From Weeksellaceae bacterium TAE3-ERU29 (GTDB lineage: Bacteria > Bacteroidota > Bacteroidia > Flavobacteriales > Weeksellaceae), in assembly GCA_019218445.1 (NCBI GenBank), contig JAHUUM010000009.1:1-64000 (forward strand): a stretch of 64,000 bases of DNA, given 5' to 3'. This document shows, piece after piece, positions 24,892-34,893 of the stretch. A program made the translations under genes and the position numbers. Position 1 is the stretch's first letter, and every line of letters starts with the position of its first letter. The notes below the pieces were generated by a model. It was not told where the DNA came from. It made no database searches and worked only from the letters and a program-made list of their open reading frames with translations.

Positions 24892-26838
24892 ATGAAAGAA
24901 GCGAAATTGAAAGCGACAAATTATCTTATCAAAATTGCTAAAAACTTTAGCAATATAAGCCTATTGCCTAGATGGGTAGTCTTTTCTATGGATTTAGCTA
25001 TAACTGTTTCCTCCATTTTTATTACTTATTTTTTAATGCAAGTATGGGGACTTTCTAATTTAGGCTCAATAGAAAACAATCGCATAAGCTTCTTTCTTAT
25101 TTTAGGTATCTCTGTTCTATTTTTTTTTATATTTAAAGTTTCTTCAGGAGTTTTAAGACATTCATCTATACGAGATATTGCCAAAATATCTTTATCAACA
25201 TTTGGTATATTTATTACACTTTTATTAATTAATATTATTTGGAAATTTGAAACAGGCAAAAGCATTATACATAATCCTACACTTGTTTTCTACTGTTTAA
25301 TATTATTCCTTAGTCTTTCTTTATTTCGATTCTATGTTAAATTAGCTTTTGTGTTATTCAATAGAATAAGAGATGAAAAAATAAGAAAAAAAGTGTTAAT
25401 CTTCGGAACAAATTCAGATGCTGTAGGGTTAGGTTCTGCTATAATAGAGAACTCTAATAGTAAATTTAATTTAGTTGGTTTTATCAGTAATAAAAACAGC
25501 CAACAACGAGGTAGAATTTTGGGCTGTAGACTCTATAGCTTTGATCAAATAGATATATTAAAGCAAAAAATAGATATAAATGGTATTATTTTTTCTGATT
25601 CGGAAATTAAAAAAGAAGAGAATCAAGAGTTTATAGAAAATTTAATTAAAAAAAACATAGTAATATATCATTTACCAATTAAACTCATTGAAGAAAAAAG
25701 TCCTTCTCAAAATATATCTCCTGAAATTAAATCATTACAAATAGAAGATTTACTATATAGAGATGAAATTAAAATCGAAAACGAAGAGATAAGTAAACGC
25801 CATTTGGGAAAAGTAGTATTGGTAACTGGAGGAGCAGGATCCATCGGAAGTGAAATTGTAAGGAAAGTATCTCTTTTTAAACCCAGTAAAATAATAGTTA
25901 TTGATCAAGCTGAAACACCATTAAATGATATAAAGCTTGAAATGGAAGCTAAACATCCAGAAATAGAGTATATTTTCCATTTAGCCAGTGTTGGTAACAA
26001 ATATAGAATTGAGCCTTTATTTAAAAAGTATCCTATTTCTATGGTTTATCACGCAGCTGCATATAAACATGTACCAATTGTAGAGGACAACCCGATTGAA
26101 GCTATAAATGTTAACATTATAGGTACTCGAATATTAGCAAATTTATCTAGTAAATACAAGGTAAATCGGTTTGTAATGATTTCTACCGATAAAGCAGTAA
26201 ACCCTACTAATGTAATGGGTGCTTCTAAAAGAATAGCAGAGCTTTACGTTCAGTCTTTACAAAATAAACCAGATAATGTTACTAAATTTATAACTACTCG
26301 TTTTGGTAATGTATTAGGCTCTAATGGTTCTGTAATTCCTCTATTTAGGAAACAAATAGAAAAAGGAGGACCAGTTACTGTAACAGATAAAAATATTACT
26401 AGGTATTTTATGACAATACCTGAAGCTTGTGAACTAGTATTACAAGCAGGAACAATGGGACAAGGTGGAGAAATATTTGTATTTGATATGGGGAAACCTG
26501 TAAAGATTTTAGATTTAGCAAAAAAAATGATTCAATTAAGTGGTTTCACTCCTGAAATAGATATTCCTATAAAAATAACCGGACTAAGACCAGGAGAAAA
26601 ATTATATGAAGAGTTATTAAGTGATAAGACTAAAACACTACCTACTCATCATAATAAAATAATGAGAGCAAAAGACACTCCTCTACCCTATGAGTATATG
26701 GAAAACGAAGTTAAAATACTTGCTAGAGGTTCTCTAAAAAAATCCTCTTTAGAATTAGTTAAAATCATAAAGAATATTGTTCCTGAATATATTAGTAATA
26801 ATTCAGATTTTGAAGTATTAGATAACTACAACAATTAA
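24892..26838 (+). CDS. UDP-GlcNAc 4,6-dehydratase, PglF/WbpM-like
   Basis: This 648-residue membrane enzyme has four N-terminal membrane helices (to about residue 155), a first Rossmann domain (VLIFGTNSDAVGLG near residue 168) and a catalytic dehydratase domain. The latter carries VTGGAGSIGSEIVR near residue 310 and STDKAVNPTNVMGASK near 430. The Met in place of the usual Tyr of the YxxxK motif is normal for this group. It should produce UDP-2-acetamido-4-keto-2,6-dideoxyhexose for the aminotransferase encoded just upstream. Confidence 0.9.
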   Translation: MKEAKLKATNYLIKIAKNFSNISLLPRWVVFSMDLAITVSSIFITYFLMQVWGLSNLGSIENNRISFFLILGISVLFFFIFKVSSGVLRHSSIRDIAKISLSTFGIFITLLLINIIWKFETGKSIIHNPTLVFYCLILFLSLSLFRFYVKLAFVLFNRIRDEKIRKKVLIFGTNSDAVGLGSAIIENSNSKFNLVGFISNKNSQQRGRILGCRLYSFDQIDILKQKIDINGIIFSDSEIKKEENQEFIENLIKKNIVIYHLPIKLIEEKSPSQNISPEIKSLQIEDLLYRDEIKIENEEISKRHLGKVVLVTGGAGSIGSEIVRKVSLFKPSKIIVIDQAETPLNDIKLEMEAKHPEIEYIFHLASVGNKYRIEPLFKKYPISMVYHAAAYKHVPIVEDNPIEAINVNIIGTRILANLSSKYKVNRFVMISTDKAVNPTNVMGASKRIAELYVQSLQNKPDNVTKFITTRFGNVLGSNGSVIPLFRKQIEKGGPVTVTDKNITRYFMTIPEACELVLQAGTMGQGGEIFVFDMGKPVKILDLAKKMIQLSGFTPEIDIPIKITGLRPGEKLYEELLSDKTKTLPTHHNKIMRAKDTPLPYEYMENEVKILARGSLKKSSLELVKIIKNIVPEYISNNSDFEVLDNYNN

Positions 26839-26841
26839 ACT

Positions 26842-27603
26842 ATGAGAAAGATTATATATATTTTTTTAACCCTATTTTTCCTACAATCCTGTAGAACTCA
26901 AAAAGATGTTCTTTATTTTCAAAATATAGATGAAATAGATATCAATAAAGCCAATCTCTCAAATATTAATGATTATAAATTTCAACCCGGTGATGAATTA
27001 CTAGTAAATATCTCAGTAGAAAACGAGGAGTTGGTGAAACCATTTAAAGTTAATTCAGCTTTTGGAGAAGGGAGTAATAACTCTAATTTAATTTCACTAA
27101 TTACATATACTATAGATAAGAATGGATTTATAAGGTTTCCTCAATTAGGAAAAATAAAAATATCAGGATTAACTAGAGATGAAGCTATTGAATTACTCAG
27201 TAGTAAGATAAGTTCATATTTAAAAAATCCTATAATAAATATAAAACTAAATAACTTTAGAGTTACAGTGCTAGGTGATTCAGGTGGAAAAGTAATAGAT
27301 GTTCAAAACGAAAACACAAATATATTAGAGATTTTAGCAAAAAGTGGAGATTTAAAGAAAAGTTCAGATATTGATAATCTATTACTTATAAGGACCCAAA
27401 ATAATGAACGAATAAAATATACAGTAAACTTAAAAGATGCTGATATCTTTAATGAGCCTTATTATTATGTTAAACAAAATGATATTATTTATATAAAACC
27501 AAGTAAAGTGAGTACCTTTACTTTTAATAATACTCCTTTTGCTGCAGTTTCTACAGTCCTCTCTCTTGGAGTTACTATTTACGCATTATTTATAAGAAAA
27601 TAG
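26842..27603 (+). CDS. Polysaccharide export lipoprotein, Wza-like
   Basis: A 253-residue protein has a lipoprotein signal (FFLQSC, Cys about 17), a poly_export region (YKFQPGDELLVNIS near residue 46; GFIRFPQLGKIKISGLTRDEA near 95) and an SLBB-type beta-grasp segment. A hydrophobic helix close to the C-terminus (about residues 230-249) would span the outer membrane. It lies immediately before the Wzc-like gene, as expected for the export channel of a Wzy-dependent capsule. Confidence 0.9.
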   Translation: MRKIIYIFLTLFFLQSCRTQKDVLYFQNIDEIDINKANLSNINDYKFQPGDELLVNISVENEELVKPFKVNSAFGEGSNNSNLISLITYTIDKNGFIRFPQLGKIKISGLTRDEAIELLSSKISSYLKNPIINIKLNNFRVTVLGDSGGKVIDVQNENTNILEILAKSGDLKKSSDIDNLLLIRTQNNERIKYTVNLKDADIFNEPYYYVKQNDIIYIKPSKVSTFTFNNTPFAAVSTVLSLGVTIYALFIRK

Positions 27604-27607
27604 AAAA

Positions 27608-29974
27608 ATGATAGAAAATAAAAAAACTGATAATAATATTGATATTAAAGAGATTATTACTCTCTATCTCAGATATTGGTACGTATATATTATATGTGTA
27701 ATTATAGCAATAATTGCTGTTAGGTTATATTCTAGATATATTATTCCCGAATATAATACTTATGCCACAATACTTATAAAGGATAACAAGCAGAATTACT
27801 CTCCTATAGAAAACTTATCTAATTTTTCTGGAGTTAACGGTCTAAGATATGAAGAGGTAGATAATGAATTGTTAGTATTACGATCAAAAAGGCTTTTAAA
27901 AAAAGTTGTTGAGAACCTAAATCTTTATTCTACTTTTCATGTTGAAGGAAATATTTTAAGTACAGAGATTTATAACAACCTACCCATAGAAATAAAGGTA
28001 AATGAAAAAGATAGTACTTCTACCTTTTCTGAAGATTTTATTTTAAGTTTTGATAATAATAATATTTATCTACAGAAGAATGAAGAGGATGAAATAAAAA
28101 CATATTCTTATAATCAACCTATTGATTTTTATTTCGGTAATATTCAATTTCTGAAGAAATCTTCAGAAATTAAAAAAGAAAATAATATAATTGTTAATAT
28201 AGCAGATTCATATACAGTAGCTAATCGATTAAAATCTAATCTAAGTGCTAATCGCTATGAAGACTATAGCTCCGCTATAATAATCTCAATGAAGAGTCCT
28301 CAAAAAGAAAAAGCTAAAGATATTATTAATGATTTAATTGTTGTATTCAATAATGATGCTATTGCTGACAAAAACTTAGAAAATAAAAAAACTCTTGAAT
28401 TTATTAATGAGAGAATAAAAATCATTAATAATGAATTAGGAGGAGTGGAAGAGAACTTATCAAGTTATAAACAGGATAATAAAGTAATTGATCCTTTAAG
28501 TACTGCAGAAGAAAGTATAGGAGAGATAAAATCTTTAAGTAAAGAAATATTGGATTTAAGTACTAAAGAGGAATTTACTAGTATATATAAAAATCAAATT
28601 AAAAATGCAAGTATAGATGAAGTTCTACCTAGTAACCCATTATCCCAAAATAGCGAATTAGCCCAATATGTTTCTGAATACAATAAAATTGTTATTGAAA
28701 GAAATATTCAAAAACAAAATGCAACAGACTTAAACCCTATTATACAAAACAAAGCAGAGGTATTAAAACAATTAAAAGGAGCTATTATTAATTCTATAGA
28801 AAAAGAAAATAATCTTTTACAAAGGCAAAAAAGCTTAATTAATAATAAGCTACAAAAATATCAAACTAGATTTGGACAAATTCCGGAACAGGAAAGAATT
28901 CTTAGATCCATCAATAGACAACAAAGTATAAAAGAAAACCTATATCTTCTCTTGCTACAAAAAAGAGAAGAGACCGCTATTTCTTTAGCCACGTCAGCAG
29001 AAAAAGCTAAAATAATAGATGCTCCTGAAAGCATAGGCCCTACTAATACTGATTTTACTCCTTATTACTTAGGTGCAACATTATTAGGATTACTTCTACC
29101 TATAGGTATAATATATCTATCAACATTACTTAATACTAAGATAGAAACCAGGAAAGATCTAAGTAAGGTAATAGGCGATTATCCTATCTTAGGAGAGCTT
29201 CCTTCTTTAAAAAAAGATGACATTAATAATGTAGTAGATAAAGATCTCTCAATATTATCAGAAGCTTTTAGGATTATTCGTACCAATTTGCAATTTATGC
29301 TTGGAGCTGAAAACTCTGAACAAGGAAAAGCAATATTAGTAACTTCAACTATAAAAGGGGAAGGAAAAACTTTTGTATCTATAAACCTAGGACATATTCT
29401 TAGTCAGTTAGAAGATAAAAAAACCATTATAATAGGTGCTGATATTAGAAACCCTCAATTGCAACGTTATTTCAGCAACTCTAAAAGAAGAATTGGTTTA
29501 ACTGAATATTTATATGATACCACTGTAGAGTTAGACGATATTATTATCACATCTAATTTTGATAATAGAACTTCTATGATTTTATCCGGAGCCATTCCTC
29601 CTAATCCTACTGAATTAATAATGAATAAGCGTTTAGGTACATTAATAGATCTTTTAAAAACTATATATGATTATATTATTATAGATTCTGCACCATTATT
29701 ATTGGTATCTGATACTTACTATATAAGTGGGTTAGTAGATTTAAGTGTAATCGTAGCACGTTCTAGATTTACAGAAAAACAATTATTGGAGTTCCCTCTT
29801 AAAGCAACAAAAGATAATAAATTAAAACACCCAGCTTTTATTTTGAATGATGTCAGCTCAAAAAGTAGTGGATACGGATATAAATATGGGTATAATTATG
29901 GATATGGATATGGGTATCATAACAAAACTAAAGTAAGTATTTTATCAAAACTGAAGTCAATTTTCAATAAATAG
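27608..29974 (+). CDS. Wzc-like chain-length regulator and tyrosine autokinase
   Basis: This 788-residue inner-membrane protein has a Wzz domain with helices near residues 27-47 and 480-500 around a coiled-coil periplasmic part, then a cytoplasmic BY-kinase. The kinase has Walker A TIKGEGKT near residue 582, Walker A' IIGADIRNPQ near 615 and Walker B YIIIDSAPLL near 695. The tail is a Tyr cluster (SGYGYKYGYNYGYGYGYHNK, near residues 760-780), the autophosphorylation site. It should pair with the Wza-like protein to control chain length and export. Confidence 0.93.
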   Translation: MIENKKTDNNIDIKEIITLYLRYWYVYIICVIIAIIAVRLYSRYIIPEYNTYATILIKDNKQNYSPIENLSNFSGVNGLRYEEVDNELLVLRSKRLLKKVVENLNLYSTFHVEGNILSTEIYNNLPIEIKVNEKDSTSTFSEDFILSFDNNNIYLQKNEEDEIKTYSYNQPIDFYFGNIQFLKKSSEIKKENNIIVNIADSYTVANRLKSNLSANRYEDYSSAIIISMKSPQKEKAKDIINDLIVVFNNDAIADKNLENKKTLEFINERIKIINNELGGVEENLSSYKQDNKVIDPLSTAEESIGEIKSLSKEILDLSTKEEFTSIYKNQIKNASIDEVLPSNPLSQNSELAQYVSEYNKIVIERNIQKQNATDLNPIIQNKAEVLKQLKGAIINSIEKENNLLQRQKSLINNKLQKYQTRFGQIPEQERILRSINRQQSIKENLYLLLLQKREETAISLATSAEKAKIIDAPESIGPTNTDFTPYYLGATLLGLLLPIGIIYLSTLLNTKIETRKDLSKVIGDYPILGELPSLKKDDINNVVDKDLSILSEAFRIIRTNLQFMLGAENSEQGKAILVTSTIKGEGKTFVSINLGHILSQLEDKKTIIIGADIRNPQLQRYFSNSKRRIGLTEYLYDTTVELDDIIITSNFDNRTSMILSGAIPPNPTELIMNKRLGTLIDLLKTIYDYIIIDSAPLLLVSDTYYISGLVDLSVIVARSRFTEKQLLEFPLKATKDNKLKHPAFILNDVSSKSSGYGYKYGYNYGYGYGYHNKTKVSILSKLKSIFNK

Positions 29975-29981
29975 TATAGAT

Positions 29982-31505
29982 TTGGATACCACAAATAATA
30001 AACGCATAGCCAAAAACACGTTATTTCTCTATTTCCGTATGTTTTTAACTATTGGAGTTGGACTATATACCTCTAGATTAGTTCTTGATGCATTAGGAGT
30101 TGTAGATTACGGTATTTACGGTTTAGTAGGTGGTATTGTATCCATGTTTGCCTTTTTAAATTCAGCTATGGCTGCTGCTACTCAAAGATATTTGTCGTTT
30201 GATATAGGGAAAAATAATATTAACCGTTTAAGTCAAACTTTCAATGCTACTTTAAACATACATTTTCTAGTGGCCTTTGTAATATTTATTTTATCTGAAA
30301 CTATTGGGCTTTGGTTTGTTAATTATAAGTTAGATATCCCTTCGGAAAGAATAACTGCAGCTAATTGGGTTTATCAACTTTCAATTTTTACTTTTATTTT
30401 AAATGTAATACAAGTACCATATAATGCCTTATTAATTGCACGAGAACGAATGAATATCTATGCATACATAAGTATCGTAGAAACACTTTTAAAACTAATT
30501 GCAGTTATATTATTAATTCAAATTCATACTGATAAACTTATATTATATGCCTTCTTAATATTTTTTATATCATTAATTGTTCAGTTTTTTTATAAATTTT
30601 ATTGTAAAAAGCATTATAAAGAAACAATATATCATTTCTTTTTCGATAAAATCTATTACAAAGAATTATTAAGTTATTCTGGATGGAATTTATTTGGGAA
30701 TATTGCTGCAGTTGCAAGAGGGCAGGGTAGCAATATTTTGCTTAATCTTTTTTTTGGACCTGTAGCTAACGCAGCGTATAGTTTAACTTTAATGGTTCAA
30801 GGAATGATTGGTAATTTTATTACTAATTTTCAAATGGCTGTCAATCCACAAATAGTAAAAAAATATTCAAAAGGAGAGGTCGATGAGTCTTTGAATTTAA
30901 TTTTTAAGAGTGCTAAATTTTCTTTTTTTGGGATGTTAATACTTATAATACCTTTTTTAAGCAATATTGACTTTGTAATGGGCTTATGGTTAACTAAAAT
31001 ACCAAAACACGCTATAGGCTTCATCAAATTAGCTTTAATATACTCCTTAATAGAAACTATAGCTAACCCGTTGATGAGTGGTGCACAAGCAACTGGTAAA
31101 ATAAAGTGGTATCAAATAATTATAGGAACCTTAATATTTCTATCTCTTCCAACAACATGGATTGTTTTCAGGTTTACAAATACTCCAATGTATGTTTATT
31201 GGGTATTAATAGTTAACTCATTATTAGCTTTAATTTTCAGATTATTTTTCTTAAAAAAGATAATGGACTTAGACCTAAATACATTTCTTTCACAGGTCAT
31301 AATAAGAATATTATTTGTTTCACTGTTCGTAACAGGTATAGTTCTATTTTTACCACTCCAAAAAGCTAATAATATTATAGAGTTGATATTTCAATCAACT
31401 CTATATACTTTCTTAACTATATCAAGTATCATAATATTAGGATTAAGTAAAAATGAAAAATTTTTAATAAAAACATTTCTTAAATCAAAATTTATAAGAA
31501 AATAG
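29982..31505 (+). CDS. Polysaccharide flippase, Wzx-like
   Basis: A 507-residue membrane protein of the MATE/PST flippase type has about 12-14 helices. The opening 'RIAKNTLFLYFRMFLTIGVG' and 'DYGIYGLVGG' are typical of Bacteroidetes capsule flippases. It should move the undecaprenyl-linked repeat unit across the inner membrane. Translation appears to start at TTG (29982), because the conserved N-terminus begins there and the next ATG would remove the first helix. Confidence 0.87.
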   Translation: MDTTNNKRIAKNTLFLYFRMFLTIGVGLYTSRLVLDALGVVDYGIYGLVGGIVSMFAFLNSAMAAATQRYLSFDIGKNNINRLSQTFNATLNIHFLVAFVIFILSETIGLWFVNYKLDIPSERITAANWVYQLSIFTFILNVIQVPYNALLIARERMNIYAYISIVETLLKLIAVILLIQIHTDKLILYAFLIFFISLIVQFFYKFYCKKHYKETIYHFFFDKIYYKELLSYSGWNLFGNIAAVARGQGSNILLNLFFGPVANAAYSLTLMVQGMIGNFITNFQMAVNPQIVKKYSKGEVDESLNLIFKSAKFSFFGMLILIIPFLSNIDFVMGLWLTKIPKHAIGFIKLALIYSLIETIANPLMSGAQATGKIKWYQIIIGTLIFLSLPTTWIVFRFTNTPMYVYWVLIVNSLLALIFRLFFLKKIMDLDLNTFLSQVIIRILFVSLFVTGIVLFLPLQKANNIIELIFQSTLYTFLTISSIIILGLSKNEKFLIKTFLKSKFIRK

Positions 31506-31509
31506 AGCT

Positions 31510-32535
31510 ATGGAAAGTTTAAAGAAAATACTTCGCCCTTTTTATACAAAAATCATTGATTACAAAAGTCTAAAAATTTATAAAAAATATGATTTAATCA
31601 GAAATTTCGTTCATGATTATAAGCTCTATAAGAAATATTCAATAGTATTCTCTAAAAAAGATATAAAAAATAAAGAAGCTGATTTAATTCTACATTATCA
31701 CTCTCTAGAGAAAGGAATGTTATTTAAAAATATGAAAAAAGGATTTGCAAAATATAGGATTCTAAGACTACATAAAATGCTTAGTGATAATGAAGTACTA
31801 GAGAATACTCATCGTCAACAAATCAGGATCAGTTATCAAGTTATGTGTGAGTATTATGAACTTCATCAAGAGAAAGGGTATAATATTGAGAATATCTTTC
31901 CTAAAGAGAAATACGTTAAATACAAATCCATATTAAGCGATGATTATCATAAAAGCTTTAGTGGAAAAATAAACTGGAGTAAATCAAATTTTTATAAACA
32001 TAACCAATCAAATTTTTATGATTTCGCACATTCAAGAAAAAGTGTAAGGGAATTTACAGGTGATAAACTCCCTATAGATATCTTAAATAAAGTAATTAAT
32101 TTAGCCAATACAGCACCATCTGTCTGTAATAGACAAGCAAATAACGTATATTTATTAGAAAATAAAGATAAAATAGACAAAGTATTAAAGATACAAGGAG
32201 GTCTCACTGGTTATACAGATAATGTTACTCAGCTACTTATTTTAACTAATGACAGGAAATATTATTATACAGTAGGAGAGAGAAATCAGTTATATATTGA
32301 TGGAGGAATCTATTTGATGAATTTGCTTTATGCTTTACATTATTACAAAATAGGAAATTGTCCGGCTAATTGGGGTAAAACAAGAAAAGAGGAAAGAGAG
32401 TTGAATAAAGTAATTCGGTTGCCTGAATCAGAAAAAATCATATGTATGATACCTATAGGCCAAATTAAAGAAAAGTTTAGAACAACTTTATCCTGTAGAA
32501 GAAGCTATAATGAAAACTTTATAAAACTAAATTAA
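31510..32535 (+). CDS. Nitroreductase family protein of the capsule locus
   Basis: A 341-residue protein has a nitroreductase (FMN-binding) domain in the C-terminal half: SRKSVREFTGDKLP near residue 177, NTAPSVCNRQ near 198 and LYALHYYKIGNCPANWG near 275. The N-terminal about 165 residues are family-specific. Such proteins recur in Bacteroidetes polysaccharide loci beside pyruvyl-transferase-like genes, as here, but the reaction is unknown to me. It could be a flavin-dependent redox step on a sugar or its substituent. Confidence 0.8.
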   Translation: MESLKKILRPFYTKIIDYKSLKIYKKYDLIRNFVHDYKLYKKYSIVFSKKDIKNKEADLILHYHSLEKGMLFKNMKKGFAKYRILRLHKMLSDNEVLENTHRQQIRISYQVMCEYYELHQEKGYNIENIFPKEKYVKYKSILSDDYHKSFSGKINWSKSNFYKHNQSNFYDFAHSRKSVREFTGDKLPIDILNKVINLANTAPSVCNRQANNVYLLENKDKIDKVLKIQGGLTGYTDNVTQLLILTNDRKYYYTVGERNQLYIDGGIYLMNLLYALHYYKIGNCPANWGKTRKEERELNKVIRLPESEKIICMIPIGQIKEKFRTTLSCRRSYNENFIKLN

Positions 32536-33672
32536 ATGAAAAAAATTGCTATACTTACTCAACCATTACATACTAACTACGGTGGTATCATTCAAAACTA
32601 TGCTCTAAGTCGTTTTTTAGAAAAGGAGGGGTTCAATGCTCAAACTATCAACAGAGTCCCTAAAAATCCTCATTCTAAATTAAAAATAGTACTAAGTGAA
32701 TTAAAAAATACTTTTTTAAAAAAAGTATTAAAAAGAAATAATATTATTTTAAATTCTGAAAAAATAATAATTTCTAAAAACCATCATGACTTCTTGAAAA
32801 AATATATTTCTCTTACTAAAGAGATTGATGATACCAAAGACTTAAAAGAGTTTTTTTATACCAATAATTTTCATGCTGTAATTGTGGGAAGTGATCAAAC
32901 ATGGAGGCCTAAATACTCCCCTAATATTTACAATTATTTTTTGGACTTTTTAGAGAATAATAGTGGAATTAAAAAAATAGCATACGCTTCTTCTTTTGGA
33001 ACTTCAGATTGGGAATTTTCTGAAGAGGAGACAGAGAAATGTGCTAATTTAGTTAAACAGTTTGATGCTGTTTCTGTAAGAGAAAAATCAGGAAAATATT
33101 TATGTAAACGTTATTTAACTATAGATTCAGAGTGGACATTAGATCCTACTATGCTTTTAAATAAAGATGATTATATGAAAATTGCTAACCAAAAAAGGTT
33201 GCCAAATAGGTCGGGAATCTTATCATATATTTTAGATGATAATGAGGAGATAGAAAGAATAATAATGACAATAAAGAAGGTTTTAAATTTAAACTCATTT
33301 ACCAATCAACCTAAATACAGATTTGATAACATTCAGAATCAAAATTTAGAAGATTTAATTTATCCTCCAGTAGAAGGTTGGTTAAAATCTTTTGATGATG
33401 CTGATTTTATTGTAACAAATTCTTTTCATGGAACTGTTTTTTCTATTATATTTAACAAACCTTTTTTAACTATTGTAAATAAACAGAGAGGAGCTTCTAG
33501 ATTTGAATCTCTTTTAAAAGAGTTAAATTTAGAAGATAGACTAATATATGAAAACACAGAAATGGGAATTATAGAAAATATAATAAATACTCCAATTGAT
33601 TATATGCCTATAAATGAAAGATTAAATATTTTAAGAAAAAAATCTATAGATTTTTTAATTAACTCTTTATAA
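32536..33672 (+). CDS. Polysaccharide pyruvyl transferase family protein (first)
   Basis: This 378-residue protein has the start LTQPLHTNYGGIIQNYAL, the VGSDQTWRPKYSP motif near residue 116 and the NSFHGTVFSIIFNKPF motif near residue 295. These are the conserved points of the CsaB-like pyruvyl transferase superfamily (PF04230). Members add pyruvate ketals to sugars or act as related GT-B transferases. It is paired with the nitroreductase-like gene directly upstream. Confidence 0.85.
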   Translation: MKKIAILTQPLHTNYGGIIQNYALSRFLEKEGFNAQTINRVPKNPHSKLKIVLSELKNTFLKKVLKRNNIILNSEKIIISKNHHDFLKKYISLTKEIDDTKDLKEFFYTNNFHAVIVGSDQTWRPKYSPNIYNYFLDFLENNSGIKKIAYASSFGTSDWEFSEEETEKCANLVKQFDAVSVREKSGKYLCKRYLTIDSEWTLDPTMLLNKDDYMKIANQKRLPNRSGILSYILDDNEEIERIIMTIKKVLNLNSFTNQPKYRFDNIQNQNLEDLIYPPVEGWLKSFDDADFIVTNSFHGTVFSIIFNKPFLTIVNKQRGASRFESLLKELNLEDRLIYENTEMGIIENIINTPIDYMPINERLNILRKKSIDFLINSL

Positions 33673-33681
33673 AGCTACAAA

Positions 33682-33828
33682 ATGAATTCACAAATTTCTA
33701 TTATTATCCTATATTATAATATAGAAAAGTATGTTCGTAAATGTATAGAATACTTATTAACCCAAATCTTTTCTGAATGGAATAATTTACATTTTCCCAT
33801 CACCAAAAAACACACAAGAAGTACTTAG
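33682..33828 (+). pseudogene. Truncated family 2 glycosyltransferase remnant
   Basis: A 48-codon ORF encodes the opening of a GT-A glycosyltransferase (ISIIILYYNIEKYVRKCIEY, where a functional copy would read about IPVYN), then loses similarity after about residue 35 and stops. The nucleotide-binding DD/DSDD part is missing. The following about 80 bases hold no gene. It looks like the scar of a deleted or replaced glycosyltransferase just before an intact one at 33910. Confidence 0.65.
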
Positions 33829-33909
33829 TGCTTAGTACCTATTAGCCCTGTGATGATACACGAGAAAGTTAGAAGAAATAATGATAAAAACGAATATTTT
33901 TAATTAATC

Positions 33910-34893
33910 ATGAAAATAAGTACAATTATTCCTGTATATAATGCCTCTATGTATTTAGCAAAATGCATAGATTCCTTATTAATTTCTCAAGTTAAAGAGG
34001 CAGAAAATGAGATTATTCTTGTAGATGATGGCTCTACAGATTCTTCTTTAGAATTATGCTTAAAATATAAAGAAAGATATAGTAATATATTCGTTTTTTC
34101 TCAAGAAAATAAAGGACCTTCAAGTGCAAGAAATTTAGGTCTATCTAAAGCAAAAGGTGAGTGGATAACTTTTGTTGATAGTGATGATAGTGTAGATAAA
34201 GACTATTTTTCCGTCATATCTGAAAGTTTGACAGAAAACACAGAACTTTTACTATTTAATTATTTTAAAGTAAAAGAGAACGTAAAAGAAAAAACTAATA
34301 ATAAATTTATAGGAGAAGTTTTGACTGATGAGATCTTAATAGATACATACAAAAATAAAGATTTATTTTGGTTTCCTGTTACAAAGGTATATAAAAGAAA
34401 TTTAATAGAATATCATAACATTAAATTTAATCCTGATATAAAAATAGGAGAGGATACTATTTTTAATCTAAAATATTTTTACGTTTGTAAACGTATTAGG
34501 TTTATTCCTCAAAGTTTATATAATTACGTAGAGAATCCCAATTCACTTACAAGTCCTGTTTATAAAGAAAATTTATTAAAAAATATGGAATCTCATTTTC
34601 GTGAGAGGATTACTTTATTAGAAACCTGCAAAAAAAACATCTATTTACAAAAATTAGATATATCAAAATACTATATAGAACATATTCTATTTTGGTTACT
34701 ATCAAACATTAAATGGTCAGATAAAAAAAAGGAGTGTAAAATAAAAGAGTTGGAAGAGACACGTAACTCTATTATATTTAAAGAATGTTTTGCCTCATAT
34801 AAATATAATTGGACTCATATAAAAAAATCCATTTTAATTAAGTTATTTGAATCAAAAAAATATTCACTTCTTCAAAAAATAATGAATTTATGA
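33910..34893 (+). CDS. Family 2 glycosyltransferase
   Basis: This 327-residue GT-A enzyme has the start ISTIIPVYNASMYLAKCIDS, the nucleotide-binding VDDGSTDSS near residue 43 and the metal-binding FVDSDDS near residue 92, with a helical C-terminal part. It transfers a sugar from a nucleotide donor to the growing lipid-linked repeat at the cytoplasmic face. Donor and linkage cannot be read from sequence. Its stop overlaps the next glycosyltransferase by four bases. Confidence 0.88.
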   Translation: MKISTIIPVYNASMYLAKCIDSLLISQVKEAENEIILVDDGSTDSSLELCLKYKERYSNIFVFSQENKGPSSARNLGLSKAKGEWITFVDSDDSVDKDYFSVISESLTENTELLLFNYFKVKENVKEKTNNKFIGEVLTDEILIDTYKNKDLFWFPVTKVYKRNLIEYHNIKFNPDIKIGEDTIFNLKYFYVCKRIRFIPQSLYNYVENPNSLTSPVYKENLLKNMESHFRERITLLETCKKNIYLQKLDISKYYIEHILFWLLSNIKWSDKKKECKIKELEETRNSIIFKECFASYKYNWTHIKKSILIKLFESKKYSLLQKIMNL

